This document shows positions 50,004 through 58,798 of a stretch of DNA of 64,000 bases, piece after piece. Source of the stretch: Pseudoflavitalea rhizosphaerae (lineage in GTDB: Bacteria; Bacteroidota; Bacteroidia; Chitinophagales; Chitinophagaceae); contig NZ_RCSU01000005.1 in assembly GCF_003991355.1 (NCBI RefSeq), positions 62,001-126,000 on the forward strand. The letters run 5' to 3'. The notes below the pieces were generated by a model. That model saw only the letters and a list, made by a program, of their open reading frames with translations, was not told the DNA's origin and made no database searches. Every line of letters starts with the position of its first letter. Position 1 is the stretch's first letter. The translations under genes and the position numbers were made by a program.

Positions 50004-51551
50004 TTAGTTAAAATCTTCGTTATCAAATTCTTCATCTGAATAAGAAGTAGTATTACCTAAATTCAGCATGGAGCCCATCAGGTCTTTGAATTCGATCTTG
50101 TTTTCCACTATTTTTTTACTGATCAGGGAAAAAGAACTGAGTCCGTGCAACACAAACTCCATCAGTAAAGCTGCTTCTTTTTCATTCGCCTGCCTGTAAT
50201 ATTTTTTCACCAGCGCATGCAATCCGTCAACTTTATAAAGCTGTTGTATTTTTTGTTCGTCTTTCAGATTGAGAAAGAGATCGAGCGTATTGCCTTTATC
50301 GAACCAGGCCTGGATGCTGCGGTAGGGATTCTCTTCCTGTTGCGCCTGTGTCCGTTTCTTCTTCAGTGATTCAGGATTGGGGAAGTAGTTCACGAACTGG
50401 CTGCGGATGGATTTCTCCAGCAGGTTCATGGCTACCTGGAAGGGGCCTTCCTGTTCTCCTTCATACACCAGTTCAATTTTTCCCGTAATGCTGGGTACAA
50501 CGCCCACGAGATCGCTGACCCATACCTGCGTTTGTTGCTCACCGTTGATCACGGCCCTGCGCTCTGCGGCGCTGATGGCATTCTCCAGGGCAGAGATGCT
50601 GAGGCGGGCGGATACGCCGCTTTTCTTGTCTACCAGTTCGCTGCTGCGCGCTTCAAAGGCGATCTGTTCCACCATGCGTTTCAGCAGGTCGCTGATCTCA
50701 ACAAGGCTGGATTGCTCAGGCAGGATATCTGCTTCCTGTTCGGTGATGGCAAGGGCAGTATCGATATTCTTTGGATAGTGTGTGAGAATCTGGCTTTCGA
50801 TACGGTCTTTCAGTGGCGTAACGATGGAGCCGCGGTTCGTATAGTCCTCAGGGTTAGCAGTGAACACGAACAGGATATCCAGTGGCATCCGGAGTTTGAA
50901 GCCGCGGATCTGGATATCGCCTTCTTCAAGGATATTGAAGAGGGCCACCTGGATGCGCGCCTGCAGGTCAGGCACTTCATTGATCACGAAGATGCCGCGG
51001 TTGCTGCGTGGAATGATGCCATAGTGGATCACCTGTTCATCGGAGAAATTGAGTCGCAGGTTAGCCGCTTTGATGGGATCGATATCACCAATCAGGTCGG
51101 CCACGCTAACATCTGGCGTGGCGAGCTTTTCGCCGTAACGTTCGCTGCGGTGCAGCCAGTGGATGGGCGTTTCATCGCCATAGGTGGCTATCTGGTCGAG
51201 TGCATAACGGCTGATGGGGTTGAATGGATCATCATTGATCTCGCTGCCTGCTATCACGGGAATGTATTCGTCCAGCAGTTCTGTCATCTGCCGGGCCATG
51301 CGTGTTTTTGCCTGTCCGCGCAAACCGAGGAATAGCATATTGTGCCGGGAGAGCAATGCCCTCTCCACATCGGGAACAACAGTGTCTTCATAACCGATAA
51401 TGCCCTTGAAAGTGTTCTCCTGCTGCTGCAGTTTCGCAAGGAGGTTTGTTCTGATTTCGTCTTTGACAGAGCGTGACTTATACCCGCTCGATTTCAATTG
51501 ACCGAGAGTAGTGATACTTTTCCCGATTGTTGTTGTATTATTCTTTTTCAT
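50004..51551 (-). CDS. MoxR/magnesium-chelatase-type AAA+ ATPase
   Basis: A 515-residue AAA+ ATPase of the ChlI/MoxR group. Walker A is LGLRGQAKTRMARQ (about residue 76-90), the sensor region has RGIFVINEVPDLQARIQVALFNILEEGDIQIRG, where the Walker B Asp is Asn but the catalytic Glu is kept, as usual in this subgroup; FVFTANPEDYTNRGSIVTPLKDRI carries sensor 1 and the arginine finger. The C-terminal lid continues with KKSGVSARLSISALENAI. Such ATPases act with a VWA partner to insert metals or remodel proteins. Its start overlaps the stop of the VWA gene by one base, and a strong terminator follows. Confidence 0.9.
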   Translation of the reverse strand: MKKNNTTTIGKSITTLGQLKSSGYKSRSVKDEIRTNLLAKLQQQENTFKGIIGYEDTVVPDVERALLSRHNMLFLGLRGQAKTRMARQMTELLDEYIPVIAGSEINDDPFNPISRYALDQIATYGDETPIHWLHRSERYGEKLATPDVSVADLIGDIDPIKAANLRLNFSDEQVIHYGIIPRSNRGIFVINEVPDLQARIQVALFNILEEGDIQIRGFKLRMPLDILFVFTANPEDYTNRGSIVTPLKDRIESQILTHYPKNIDTALAITEQEADILPEQSSLVEISDLLKRMVEQIAFEARSSELVDKKSGVSARLSISALENAISAAERRAVINGEQQTQVWVSDLVGVVPSITGKIELVYEGEQEGPFQVAMNLLEKSIRSQFVNYFPNPESLKKKRTQAQQEENPYRSIQAWFDKGNTLDLFLNLKDEQKIQQLYKVDGLHALVKKYYRQANEKEAALLMEFVLHGLSSFSLISKKIVENKIEFKDLMGSMLNLGNTTSYSDEEFDNEDFN

Positions 51552-52660
51552 TAAAACACAGTCTTTCTTTTACCGCTCTCAAAGTCACGGAAGATAAAGG
51601 CCCCCAATCTGTCGAGCGATGCAAAGAACGCCTTACCGCTGTTGGTTTCTGTAAATTCCTGTACAAAGCGCTGCAGATATGGATCTGTAGCGATCATGAA
51701 AGTGGTGATGGGTATTTTTAATTTTTTACATTGTGCGGCCAGGTTGAGGCATCGGCTGGTGATCTTTCTGTCCAGCCCGTAACTGTTCTTGTAGTAACGT
51801 TTTCCACTTTTCAAACAGGTGGGCTTTCCATCTGTGATCATGAAGATCTGCTTGTTCGGGTTCTTTCTCCTGCGAAGCAGGTCCATGGCCAGTTCAAGCC
51901 CCGCCACGGTATTGGTATGATAAGGTCCTACCTGCAGGTAGGGGAGGTCTTTTATTTCCACAGGCCAGGCGTCGTTTCCGAATACAACAATGTCCAGCGT
52001 ATCCTTCGGATATTTTGTGGTGATGAGTTCGCTGAGCGCCATGGCCACTTTCTTTGCCGGCGTAATGCGGTCTTCACCATAAAGGATCATGGAGTGGGAG
52101 ATATCGATCATCAGCACAGTGGAGGTTTGCGCCTTGAAATCCGTTTCGCGGATGGCCAGGTCATCTTCCTGCATATTGAATGCTTCGATGCCGTGGTTGA
52201 TCTGCGCATTGCGGATACTGGTGGTGAAATCGATCTGCTCCAGCATATCACCGAACTGGAAAGGTCTGGTTTCGGGATTCTGTTCATCGCCCTGACCGGG
52301 TTTGAAAGAATGGTGGTCTCCTGCTTTTGTTTTTTTGAGTTTACCGAAGATCTCTTCCAGCGAGCGTTTGCGGATGCCCTGTTCTGTTTTTGGTGTGATG
52401 GTGATCTCCCCGTTGACGGAATTCTCCTGGATAAAGCCTTTGTCCCGAAGGTCCTCGATGAAATCACCCATGCCATATTCATCATTTGTGAGCTCGTATT
52501 CTTTGTCAAGCTGGTTCATCCAGCTGAGGGCTTCGCTGACATCCCCGTTGGTGTAGGTGAGCAGTTGCATGAATGCGTCCAGCAACTGGTCGAACTTACT
52601 TTTCCCGTTCTGATTGGGATCGAATTTATTGAACCTGAATCCTATCACTGCACTAATCAT
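51551..52660 (-). CDS. VWA-domain protein, partner of MoxR ATPase
   Basis: A 369-residue protein with an N-terminal helical region (EALSWMNQLDKEYELTNDEYGMGDFIEDLRDKGF) and a von Willebrand A domain from about residue 170. The MIDAS metal site is complete: VLMIDISHSMILYG (DxSxS) and MITDGKPTC. The form corresponds to the ChlD-like subunit that works with a ChlI/MoxR ATPase. Translation is coupled to the ATPase gene through a one-base overlap. The client of the pair is unknown; the adjacent Gly-rich operon is separated by a terminator, so functional linkage is only a possibility. Confidence 0.88.
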   Translation of the reverse strand: MISAVIGFRFNKFDPNQNGKSKFDQLLDAFMQLLTYTNGDVSEALSWMNQLDKEYELTNDEYGMGDFIEDLRDKGFIQENSVNGEITITPKTEQGIRKRSLEEIFGKLKKTKAGDHHSFKPGQGDEQNPETRPFQFGDMLEQIDFTTSIRNAQINHGIEAFNMQEDDLAIRETDFKAQTSTVLMIDISHSMILYGEDRITPAKKVAMALSELITTKYPKDTLDIVVFGNDAWPVEIKDLPYLQVGPYHTNTVAGLELAMDLLRRRKNPNKQIFMITDGKPTCLKSGKRYYKNSYGLDRKITSRCLNLAAQCKKLKIPITTFMIATDPYLQRFVQEFTETNSGKAFFASLDRLGAFIFRDFESGKRKTVF

Positions 52661-52822
52661 TTAAATGGTTACGATCACTTACCTCAATTTAAGGATATTT
52701 TGGGGTATGAGATGAGAATAGTACGAAACGTATCTATCTAATTACAAATCAGGGTTGAATTTGTTTGACGGGACAACGCGGTGGGGCTGACGCAAAAGGC
52801 TGTTACATTTCATTGCGCTGTG

Positions 52823-52963
52823 CCCACTCGCTCGCCTCCGGCGAGTGAGTTTCGTTCCGTCGCCTCCGGCGACACAGCGTTCGCCGGAGGCGAGCAAATA
52901 TAAGTCACTCGCCGGAGGCGAGCAAATATAAGTCACTCGCCGGAGGCGAGCGACTGCCAGCTC
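52823..52963 (+). repeat. Multi-hairpin intergenic repeat, copy F (with internal duplication)
   Basis: Left arm CTCGCCTCCGGCGAG, core GTCGCCTCCGGCGAC and TTCGCCGGAGGCGAG, right arm CTCGCCGGAGGCGAG. A 28-bp unit at the right side (AAGTCACTCGCCGGAGGCGA and AGCAAATAT) is tandemly duplicated at 52902-52929. It lies between the VWA gene's upstream region and the DUF2723 gene's 3' end. Confidence 0.92.
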
Positions 52964-52978
52964 TCAGCTCTTTTGGGT

Positions 52979-53019
52979 ATAAATCAGAGAGGCGACCATT
53001 GGCCGCCTCCCTGATTTAT
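52979..53019. terminator. Long hairpin downstream of DUF2723 gene
   Basis: ATAAATCAG-GAGGCG pairs with CGCCTC-CTGATTTAT (15 bp with one symmetric mismatch, 9-base loop). It begins 23 bases beyond the DUF2723 stop. No T-run follows on the minus strand, so it may stabilise the mRNA 3' end more than terminate. Confidence 0.6.
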
Positions 53020-53041
53020 AGGTGATACCGGAGAAAATAAT

Positions 53042-56000
53042 CTACGGCTTCGTTGTATCGATAGCTGGTTTCTCAGGAGTGCTCAGGCTGTCAGGTGCGA
53101 GTTCCGCACTACCTCCTTTGCCACCTGGTTTGAATTGCTTCTCCCATTCTCCGATCTGGTTCAGCATCTGGAATGAAGAGAGGATATCGTTGGCGAAATC
53201 GAATTGTTTGTCAGACAGGTTTCCACCTCTTCCATTCATGATGGCGGCAGCTTCCATGGCCAGTTTTTCGTTGGGCATGGCATCACCGAGTGAACGGTAG
53301 TAAGACATCTGCTGCTCCAGGTCACGTTTCAGTGATTTGGAAACCTTATCGGCCAGAGTCCAGTCTTCTGCGCGAAGTGCAGCCAGGAGGAAGGTCATGC
53401 TTACACGGTTGTGGAAATTGCCCCTGTTGCTGGTGAATCCATACGGGAGGTTTTCCTGCAAAACGTTCTTATCGTATTTGTTGAGCACATTTCGTGCAGA
53501 GTCTTTCTGGCCGTTTTCTGCGAGGTGCAGTCCCAGGAATGCGTGTGCCTGACGGATACTGTTGAGGTGTCTGCGGTTCTCTTCATCAAAGTAAACGCCG
53601 GGTCTTTCTGCGCCGCCGTATACGAATTTCTCCATCACGTTCTTGTAGCTGTCGTCTACGCCTATCTGTGAGTTCTCGATGGGCACCAGCCTGTAGGAGA
53701 GCCCTTCCATGCGTGCGTATTTCTCGAGGCCCAGGTCTTCCAGTTCCTGCGTGGAAGTAAAGTAGATGGGACGTTTCCAGTTATTGGCTGCGATCAGCGC
53801 CAGTACGGCGAGATCATTCTTGTAGAGATAGCTCTTCTTGATATCCAGTTTCAGTTCGCTCACGATGCTGTCGCCCGGATTGAGCTTGAGGGTTTTCCTG
53901 GCAGCTTCCACATCAACGGGGATGCTCACTTTATTGGAAGGAAGGATGTTGGCCCTGGATTCTTCATCCATCTGCATGCTGGTGTTGGGAGCATCGCTGG
54001 CGGTAACATTCTTCAATACCGTGTAGAGATCATAGTATTGATTGGGGTCATATCCTGTGAGGAGGTTATTGTAACCGCCACGGCGCAGATAATCGGCTGT
54101 GAAAGTGATATCGCGTTTGCTTCCCTGGATCTGGTCAGGCGTGAAGATCACGTCCATAGCCGGGCTTTCGTTCACTTTATACCTGAGCTGGTTCACATAC
54201 CAGTCGGTACCCAGCAGGCTATAGTTCACAACGCGGAGGTCTTTGCGGATGCCTTCCACTTCCTGTGTGTACCAGAGGGGATAGGTGTCATTATCGCCGA
54301 AGGAGATAAGAAGTGCGTTGGGTGCGCAGCTTTCCAGGTAGTCTTTACCGAGATCGCGGGCCAGTACTTTTTTGCTGCGGTCGTGATCATCCCATTCCTG
54401 CGAAGCCATCAGCACGGGCACTGCCAGCAATGTGGCGCCGAAGGCGATATAACCGGCAACATCAGGCGAAAGGAATTTTTGCAGTTTTTCTTTCACCCAG
54501 AGAACGCCAAGGCCGATCCACACTGCGAAGGCATAGAAGGACCCTACATAGGCGTAATCACGCTCACGTGGCTGGTAGCCGCTCTGGTTGAGGTAGATCA
54601 CGATGGCGAAACCGGTGAAGAAGAAGAGGAGGAAGTTCACGAGGAAATCCCTTCTGGTCTTGTTCAACTGGAATATGAATCCAACCACACCCAGGAGGAA
54701 TGGCAGGAAGAAGAGTTTGTTATTGGCCTTGTTTTCGGAGCCGGCTGTTGCGGGCAGCACATCGGGCGTACTATGACCGAAAAGTTTGTCGATAAACGTG
54801 ATGCCGCTGTTCCAGTTCCCATCCCGGATATTACCGAAGCCCTGGAGATCGTTCTGTTTTCCGGCGAAGTTCCACATGAAGTAGCGCCAGTACATCCAGC
54901 GGAACTGGTAATCCGCGAAGTAGCGGATATTGTTGGCGAAAGTGGGTTGCTGTCCTTCCATCATACCGCCGAATGCGCGGTACACGTATTCCTGGTTGCG
55001 TTCATTGCCATTGTCATACATACGCGGGAAGATATGCGGTCCAATCTTGCTCACATCCCAGTCCGGGTGTTGTTGCTGGAGGGCATCGAGATCACGTTGC
55101 TCGGGTTGAGCGCCATAGTCCTGTTTACGATTCTTTCCAACTACTTCGTACTTCTCTTCACCTTTCGCATATTGGTCACCGGTAACTACATACGGCGGGC
55201 GGTATACGAAATCAGGACCATAAAGTATGGGCCAGTCGCCATACTGATCGCGGCTCAGGTAACCCACCAGGCTCACCGGGTTGTCTACATTGTACATGTC
55301 AACCGATGGGTTGGCGGTAGAGCGGACGAGTGTGGTGAAATAAGTGGAGTAACCGAGGATCACGAAGATGGTGCTCCATACGCCGATCTTCAGGAAAGAC
55401 CCGATACGTTCTTTATTGTAATAGCAGAGGGCTACAACGCCACCCAGCAGCAGGAGCAGGAGGAAGAAGGTACCGCCTGATTTGATGAAGGGGAAGCAGA
55501 ATAAAAGGATGATAGCGCAAAGCCATAAAGGGAACAGTGTGAATTTCTTGATGCTGGCATCGTTGAAACGCAGACCTGCGATCAGCAGGAGGGCCAGCAA
55601 GGCGAAGTAAACGCCGAAACCTACAAAGAACGGAGTTCCCAATTCATTCACGAAGAAGATGTCGAAGGAACCTGCGCCTCTGATAGACCATTGGATCACT
55701 ACCACCTGCACGATGCCTGTAATTACACAGCCGATCAGGAAGGCGAAGAAAGTGCCCCATTGGGAAACCTTATAGCGTTTGAAATAATAAACGAGAACGA
55801 TGGCGGGAATGGTCAACAGGTTCAACAGGTGAACGCCGATAGACAGACCCATCATGAAGAAGATAAAGATGATCCAGCGGTCTGCGCGTGAGAATTTGTG
55901 ACCATCAGTTTTGCTTTCCAGGTCCACTTCATGCTCCCATTTCAGTATGGCCCAGAAAACGATGGCGGTGAAGAAAGAAGAGAGTGCGTAAACTTCACCT

Positions 56001-56428
56001 TCCACGGCGCTGTACCAGAAAGAATCGGAGAAAGTATACGCGAGTGCACCAACCACACCAGCGGCCATCACGATGAACAGTTGACCCTTATCCAGTACCC
56101 CGGCGCTTTTTTGCACGATCTTACGTGCAAAGTGCGTGATGGTCCAGAAGAGGAAGAGGATGGTGAAACCACTGGCGATCGCATTCATGAAGTTCACGCC
56201 CCTTGCGGCAGATGTGGGATCGTCGCCAAAAAGGATGATGAAAAATCTTCCTAAAAGCACAAAGAGGGGGGCGCCAGGTGGGTGGGGGATCTGTAATTTA
56301 TAAGCACTGGAAACGAACTCACCGCAGTCCCAGAAACTGCCGGTAGCCTCCATGGTCATAATATACACAGTGCAGGCAATCAAACAGACTATCCAACCTA
56401 CTATGTTATTTACCCGGTTGAAATTCAT
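53042..56428 (-). CDS. DUF2723 multi-pass membrane protein (PMT-like glycosyltransferase fold)
   Basis: A 1128-residue Bacteroidota protein. The N-terminal part (1-700) has about a dozen membrane helices and the DUF2723 signature VYIMTMEATGSFWDCGEFVSSAYKLQIPHPPGAPLFVLLGR, in which the first periplasmic loop carries the conserved acidic residue expected of GT-C (protein-mannosyltransferase-like) enzymes. A long C-terminal soluble region (about 700-1128) contains helical-repeat-like segments and ends with a charged, proline-rich tail. Probably transfers a sugar from a lipid carrier, possibly for protein O-glycosylation, but the acceptor is unknown. A TTTG-N18-TATATTTG promoter lies just upstream, and it is monocistronic. 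Confidence 0.88.
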   Translation of the reverse strand: MNFNRVNNIVGWIVCLIACTVYIMTMEATGSFWDCGEFVSSAYKLQIPHPPGAPLFVLLGRFFIILFGDDPTSAARGVNFMNAIASGFTILFLFWTITHFARKIVQKSAGVLDKGQLFIVMAAGVVGALAYTFSDSFWYSAVEGEVYALSSFFTAIVFWAILKWEHEVDLESKTDGHKFSRADRWIIFIFFMMGLSIGVHLLNLLTIPAIVLVYYFKRYKVSQWGTFFAFLIGCVITGIVQVVVIQWSIRGAGSFDIFFVNELGTPFFVGFGVYFALLALLLIAGLRFNDASIKKFTLFPLWLCAIILLFCFPFIKSGGTFFLLLLLLGGVVALCYYNKERIGSFLKIGVWSTIFVILGYSTYFTTLVRSTANPSVDMYNVDNPVSLVGYLSRDQYGDWPILYGPDFVYRPPYVVTGDQYAKGEEKYEVVGKNRKQDYGAQPEQRDLDALQQQHPDWDVSKIGPHIFPRMYDNGNERNQEYVYRAFGGMMEGQQPTFANNIRYFADYQFRWMYWRYFMWNFAGKQNDLQGFGNIRDGNWNSGITFIDKLFGHSTPDVLPATAGSENKANNKLFFLPFLLGVVGFIFQLNKTRRDFLVNFLLFFFTGFAIVIYLNQSGYQPRERDYAYVGSFYAFAVWIGLGVLWVKEKLQKFLSPDVAGYIAFGATLLAVPVLMASQEWDDHDRSKKVLARDLGKDYLESCAPNALLISFGDNDTYPLWYTQEVEGIRKDLRVVNYSLLGTDWYVNQLRYKVNESPAMDVIFTPDQIQGSKRDITFTADYLRRGGYNNLLTGYDPNQYYDLYTVLKNVTASDAPNTSMQMDEESRANILPSNKVSIPVDVEAARKTLKLNPGDSIVSELKLDIKKSYLYKNDLAVLALIAANNWKRPIYFTSTQELEDLGLEKYARMEGLSYRLVPIENSQIGVDDSYKNVMEKFVYGGAERPGVYFDEENRRHLNSIRQAHAFLGLHLAENGQKDSARNVLNKYDKNVLQENLPYGFTSNRGNFHNRVSMTFLLAALRAEDWTLADKVSKSLKRDLEQQMSYYRSLGDAMPNEKLAMEAAAIMNGRGGNLSDKQFDFANDILSSFQMLNQIGEWEKQFKPGGKGGSAELAPDSLSTPEKPAIDTTKP

Positions 56429-56453
56429 AATGGATTAATTTTTAAAACTGTCG

Positions 56454-56483
56454 CAAATATAGGGTTTCTCGGGTGCTGGCAAA
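56454..56483 (-). promoter_or_regulatory. Promoter of DUF2723 gene
   Basis: On the minus strand TTTG (56483-56480), 18 bases, TATATTTG (56461-56454), a perfect -7 box. The start codon at 56428 lies 25 bases downstream. Confidence 0.75.
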
Positions 56484-56486
56484 AGG

Positions 56487-56590
56487 GGCTGGAAAACAAA
56501 CCTGCGCATTTTTGGTTCTATGGGGCTTTGGTAGGGTTGGGTGGGGCTATTGTAGTTGGAACCGGGCAGTGGAGCTTTTGTTTTCAAGGC
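56487..56590 (+). repeat. Arm 1 of a ~105-bp imperfect inverted repeat pair
   Basis: This arm, from GGCTGGAAAACAAACC to GAGCTTTTGTTTTCAAGGCC, is matched in inverted orientation by 56911-57015 (GGCCTTGGAAACAAAAGCTC to GGTTTGTTTTCCAGCC). The arms share blocks across their length, with the same order of G/T-rich segments. The 320-base spacer (56591-56910) has no recognised gene. Confidence 0.75.
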
Positions 56591-56910
56591 CCATTTTGCC
56601 AGCACACTCGAAACCATGGCCCCCCCGGAGGTGCAGCAGGAACCGCCCCGAATGCGGCATTGTGATACTTTGACAACTTTTTGAAGAAATTCTTATGTTG
56701 ATGGAGTCATACAAATCTTCATGAAGGTGTATGAGCATTGCCTCCGAATGCCTCTCATATTTCTCTAATAAATATCTGTTACCATTACTCCCGCTAACGC
56801 ACTCTTACCCCCTCTCCCCCCAACTATCAGACGGATGGTCTTCTTTGAATGGGAGGTAAAAATGTGGCATACTTCAGGCGCCCATGCGCAAACGGTGGTA
56901 TGGAATCAGC

Positions 56911-57015
56911 GGCCTTGGAAACAAAAGCTCAACCGTCCGGTCCAGTTACAAAAGCCCAACCCCATCCATCAAATGCCCAATAGAACCTAAAAAAGCGTTG
57001 GTTTGTTTTCCAGCC
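56911..57015 (-). repeat. Arm 2 of a ~105-bp imperfect inverted repeat pair
   Basis: Inverted partner of 56487-56590. Short ORFs antisense to arm 1 and through arm 2 give similar peptides (SPIEPK..., CPIEPKKALVCFP), which reflects the shared DNA and is not evidence of a gene. It ends 54 bases before the SAM-hydroxide-adenosyltransferase stop codon. The 640-base gap 56429-57068 contains only these arms, the DUF2723 promoter and the spacer. Confidence 0.72.
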
Positions 57016-57068
57016 GCGTTCCATCCACCTTTGCGCTACAAAATCCAAAATTATTTACAGGGTGACTG

Positions 57069-57884
57069 CTATTCAAAGAAGATCCGGACGGTCTGATAAA
57101 ACAACCTGTTCTGCATAGAGGCGCTTTGTTCGGTGAATCCCTGCAAGCCGAAGAGGCCGGCTGCATTGCCTTTGTTGATGGCGATCTCGAGGTAGCCGGC
57201 AGCATTGAAGATGGCGAGTTTTTCACCTTCCGGTACGTCTGCGTAGGTTTCGCTGACGGTGGAGATCATTTCGTTGCGCTTGAATACGATCTTGAAACTG
57301 CGGCCGCGACGCTGCATTTCAAATTGTTCACGGGTCACGTTCACGATGATGTTCTCAAAATTGTCGATGAAGATGATCTGTCCTTCTATCCAGTTCTCAC
57401 CTAAGAGCGGGCGCAGGTGATTTTTTTCCGTGAAGCTTACATCAGGGATACCGATATGCTGGAGACTGGTTCCGTTAAGCAGTTCCTGGATGGCTTCTCC
57501 CATTACACGGGCGCAGTAGAGTGTGTTCTTGATAGCGGAGCGGTTGAGCTGGAGGCCGATCACCATTTCGGGTTTGTCTTCCAGGATCATGGTGAGGAGG
57601 CCATTATCGGCGCAAAGAATGTATTGGTCGTTGTGATAGGCAAGGAGCAGTTGTTCAGGTTTTTTCTCGAAGAGGTTTACGAGCAGGATATGATAAGAAA
57701 ATGGAGGAAAGTTCCTGATGGCATTGCGGCAAACATAGGCGGCCTGGGGAAGATTGAAAGGGGAGATGGTATGCGAAATATCCACCAGGTTGAATTGGGG
57801 ATTCACCTGTAATAGTTGTCCTTTCACCGCCCCCACGAGGTAATCCTGCTGACCTATATCAGATGTGAGGGTGATGATAGCCAT
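57069..57884 (-). CDS. SAM hydroxide adenosyltransferase family protein (DUF62), variant active site
   Basis: A 271-residue relative of S-adenosyl-L-methionine hydrolase and fluorinase/chlorinase enzymes. N-terminal ITLTSDIGQQDYLVGAVKG (Asp9) and VDISHTISPFNLPQAAYV, plus YILCADNGLLTMIL and FENIIVNVTREQFE, are family hallmarks. However, the usual VDPGVGxxR segment reads LLVNLFEKKPEQLL here, so Asn70 replaces the catalytic Asp and the Arg is missing. The product may bind SAM or adenosine without the standard chemistry, or use another residue. It follows the SDR gene by 16 bases in the same operon. A halogenase role is not supported. Confidence 0.82.
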   Translation of the reverse strand: MAIITLTSDIGQQDYLVGAVKGQLLQVNPQFNLVDISHTISPFNLPQAAYVCRNAIRNFPPFSYHILLVNLFEKKPEQLLLAYHNDQYILCADNGLLTMILEDKPEMVIGLQLNRSAIKNTLYCARVMGEAIQELLNGTSLQHIGIPDVSFTEKNHLRPLLGENWIEGQIIFIDNFENIIVNVTREQFEMQRRGRSFKIVFKRNEMISTVSETYADVPEGEKLAIFNAAGYLEIAINKGNAAGLFGLQGFTEQSASMQNRLFYQTVRIFFE

Positions 57885-57900
57885 TTACTGAGGGTAATTT

Positions 57901-58707
57901 TTATTTGACCAGTTCTCCGTTTTTGTAAAAGAATTTATGCACCAGTTTGTCGGCCAGTGAAGGGAAGAAGCGGTTCATGAACACGGTTCGTTTACCGGTG
58001 CTGGTGAGAACAAGTGTACGCTTTCTTTTTTCAACGGCCCTGAGGATATGCTGGGCGCATTCTTCTGCTGACATCATCTTTCCTTCTTCCATGGAAGACT
58101 CGCCCTGGGGCTGACCTTCCTGGTTGAGGGCAACATGGCGTATGTTGGAGGCCGTGAAACCCGGGCAAACCCACATCACGTGTACGCCTGTTTCCAGCAT
58201 TTCGGTGCGGAGGGCTTCCAGCCAACCCTGGAGGGCGAACTTGGAAGCGGAGTAACCTGTTCTGCCGGGCAGCCCGCGATAGCCGGCGATGGAGCTCACA
58301 CCTACCACGGTCCCTTTACGCTCCAGGAGGGAGGGTAATGCAAACTTGGTGCAGTAAACAGAACCGTAGAAATTGATGTCCATCACTTTCCGGAGCACGT
58401 CAAGATCCATGTCCTTGAACAGGGCACGCATGCTGATACCGGCATTATTGATGAGGATATCTATACCACCGAAGGTTTTGATGGTGGAATCAATAAAACG
58501 TTTGGCGTCGTTCTCTTTGGAGATATCGCAGGTCATGGTATGCAGCATAACATTGGTGTGCTGCATCTGGAGAGTATATAATTTGTCGTGATTGCGGCCG
58601 CAGGTGGCTACGCGTGCGCCCTGATCGATGAATGCTTCTACCAGTGCTCTGCCTATCCCATCGCTACCGCCTGTGATGACTACTACCTTATCTTTAAAAA
58701 ACGACAT
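57901..58707 (-). CDS. Short-chain dehydrogenase (DHRS7B/SDR-like)
   Basis: A 268-residue classical SDR. The cofactor site is VVVITGGSDGIGRALVEAF, with NNAGISM, the catalytic Ser in VVGVSSIAGYRG and Tyr/Lys in YSASKFALQGW. A C-terminal extension with HILRAVEKRKRTLVLTSTGKRTVFMNRFFPSLADKLVHKFF resembles membrane-associated SDRs of the DHRS7/3-ketosphinganine-reductase-like group; lipid-linked substrates are possible. ATG 58707 is chosen over 58713 (two codons earlier). It leads the operon with the SAM-hydroxide gene. A TATTTTTG box is 18 bases upstream. Confidence 0.85.
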   Translation of the reverse strand: MSFFKDKVVVITGGSDGIGRALVEAFIDQGARVATCGRNHDKLYTLQMQHTNVMLHTMTCDISKENDAKRFIDSTIKTFGGIDILINNAGISMRALFKDMDLDVLRKVMDINFYGSVYCTKFALPSLLERKGTVVGVSSIAGYRGLPGRTGYSASKFALQGWLEALRTEMLETGVHVMWVCPGFTASNIRHVALNQEGQPQGESSMEEGKMMSAEECAQHILRAVEKRKRTLVLTSTGKRTVFMNRFFPSLADKLVHKFFYKNGELVK

Positions 58708-58724
58708 GACCATTATTTATATCA

Positions 58725-58732
58725 CAAAAATA
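58725..58732 (-). promoter_or_regulatory. -7 box of SDR/SAM-hydroxide operon
   Basis: TATTTTTG on the minus strand, a perfect TAnnTTTG, 18 bases from the start codon at 58707. No clear TTG at the expected distance. Confidence 0.5.
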
Positions 58733-58798
58733 GGGAATGGATAGCAGATTGCCGCTATGAAAGTGTTGAAAACCATAACGTGATCGTTCAGGGTATCT

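Noticed and set aside
46172-52660. One large operon including MoxR/VWA and the Gly-rich genes
   Set aside because: A strong intrinsic terminator at 49940-49976 separates the two groups.
8604-52963. CRISPR array interpretation of the repeated hairpins
   Set aside because: Copies are kilobases apart, single, with no regular spacers and no cas genes.
54038-55480. 480-codon plus-strand ORF
   Set aside because: Antisense shadow of the DUF2723 gene; composition is typical of reverse-strand reading and no domain is visible.
56884-57096. 70-codon plus-strand ORF
   Set aside because: Consists of inverted-repeat arm 2; similarity to an ORF antisense to arm 1 comes from the repeat.
57069-57884. Fluorinase or chlorinase
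   Set aside because: The family is right, but key active-site residues are missing and no halogenation-pathway genes are nearby.
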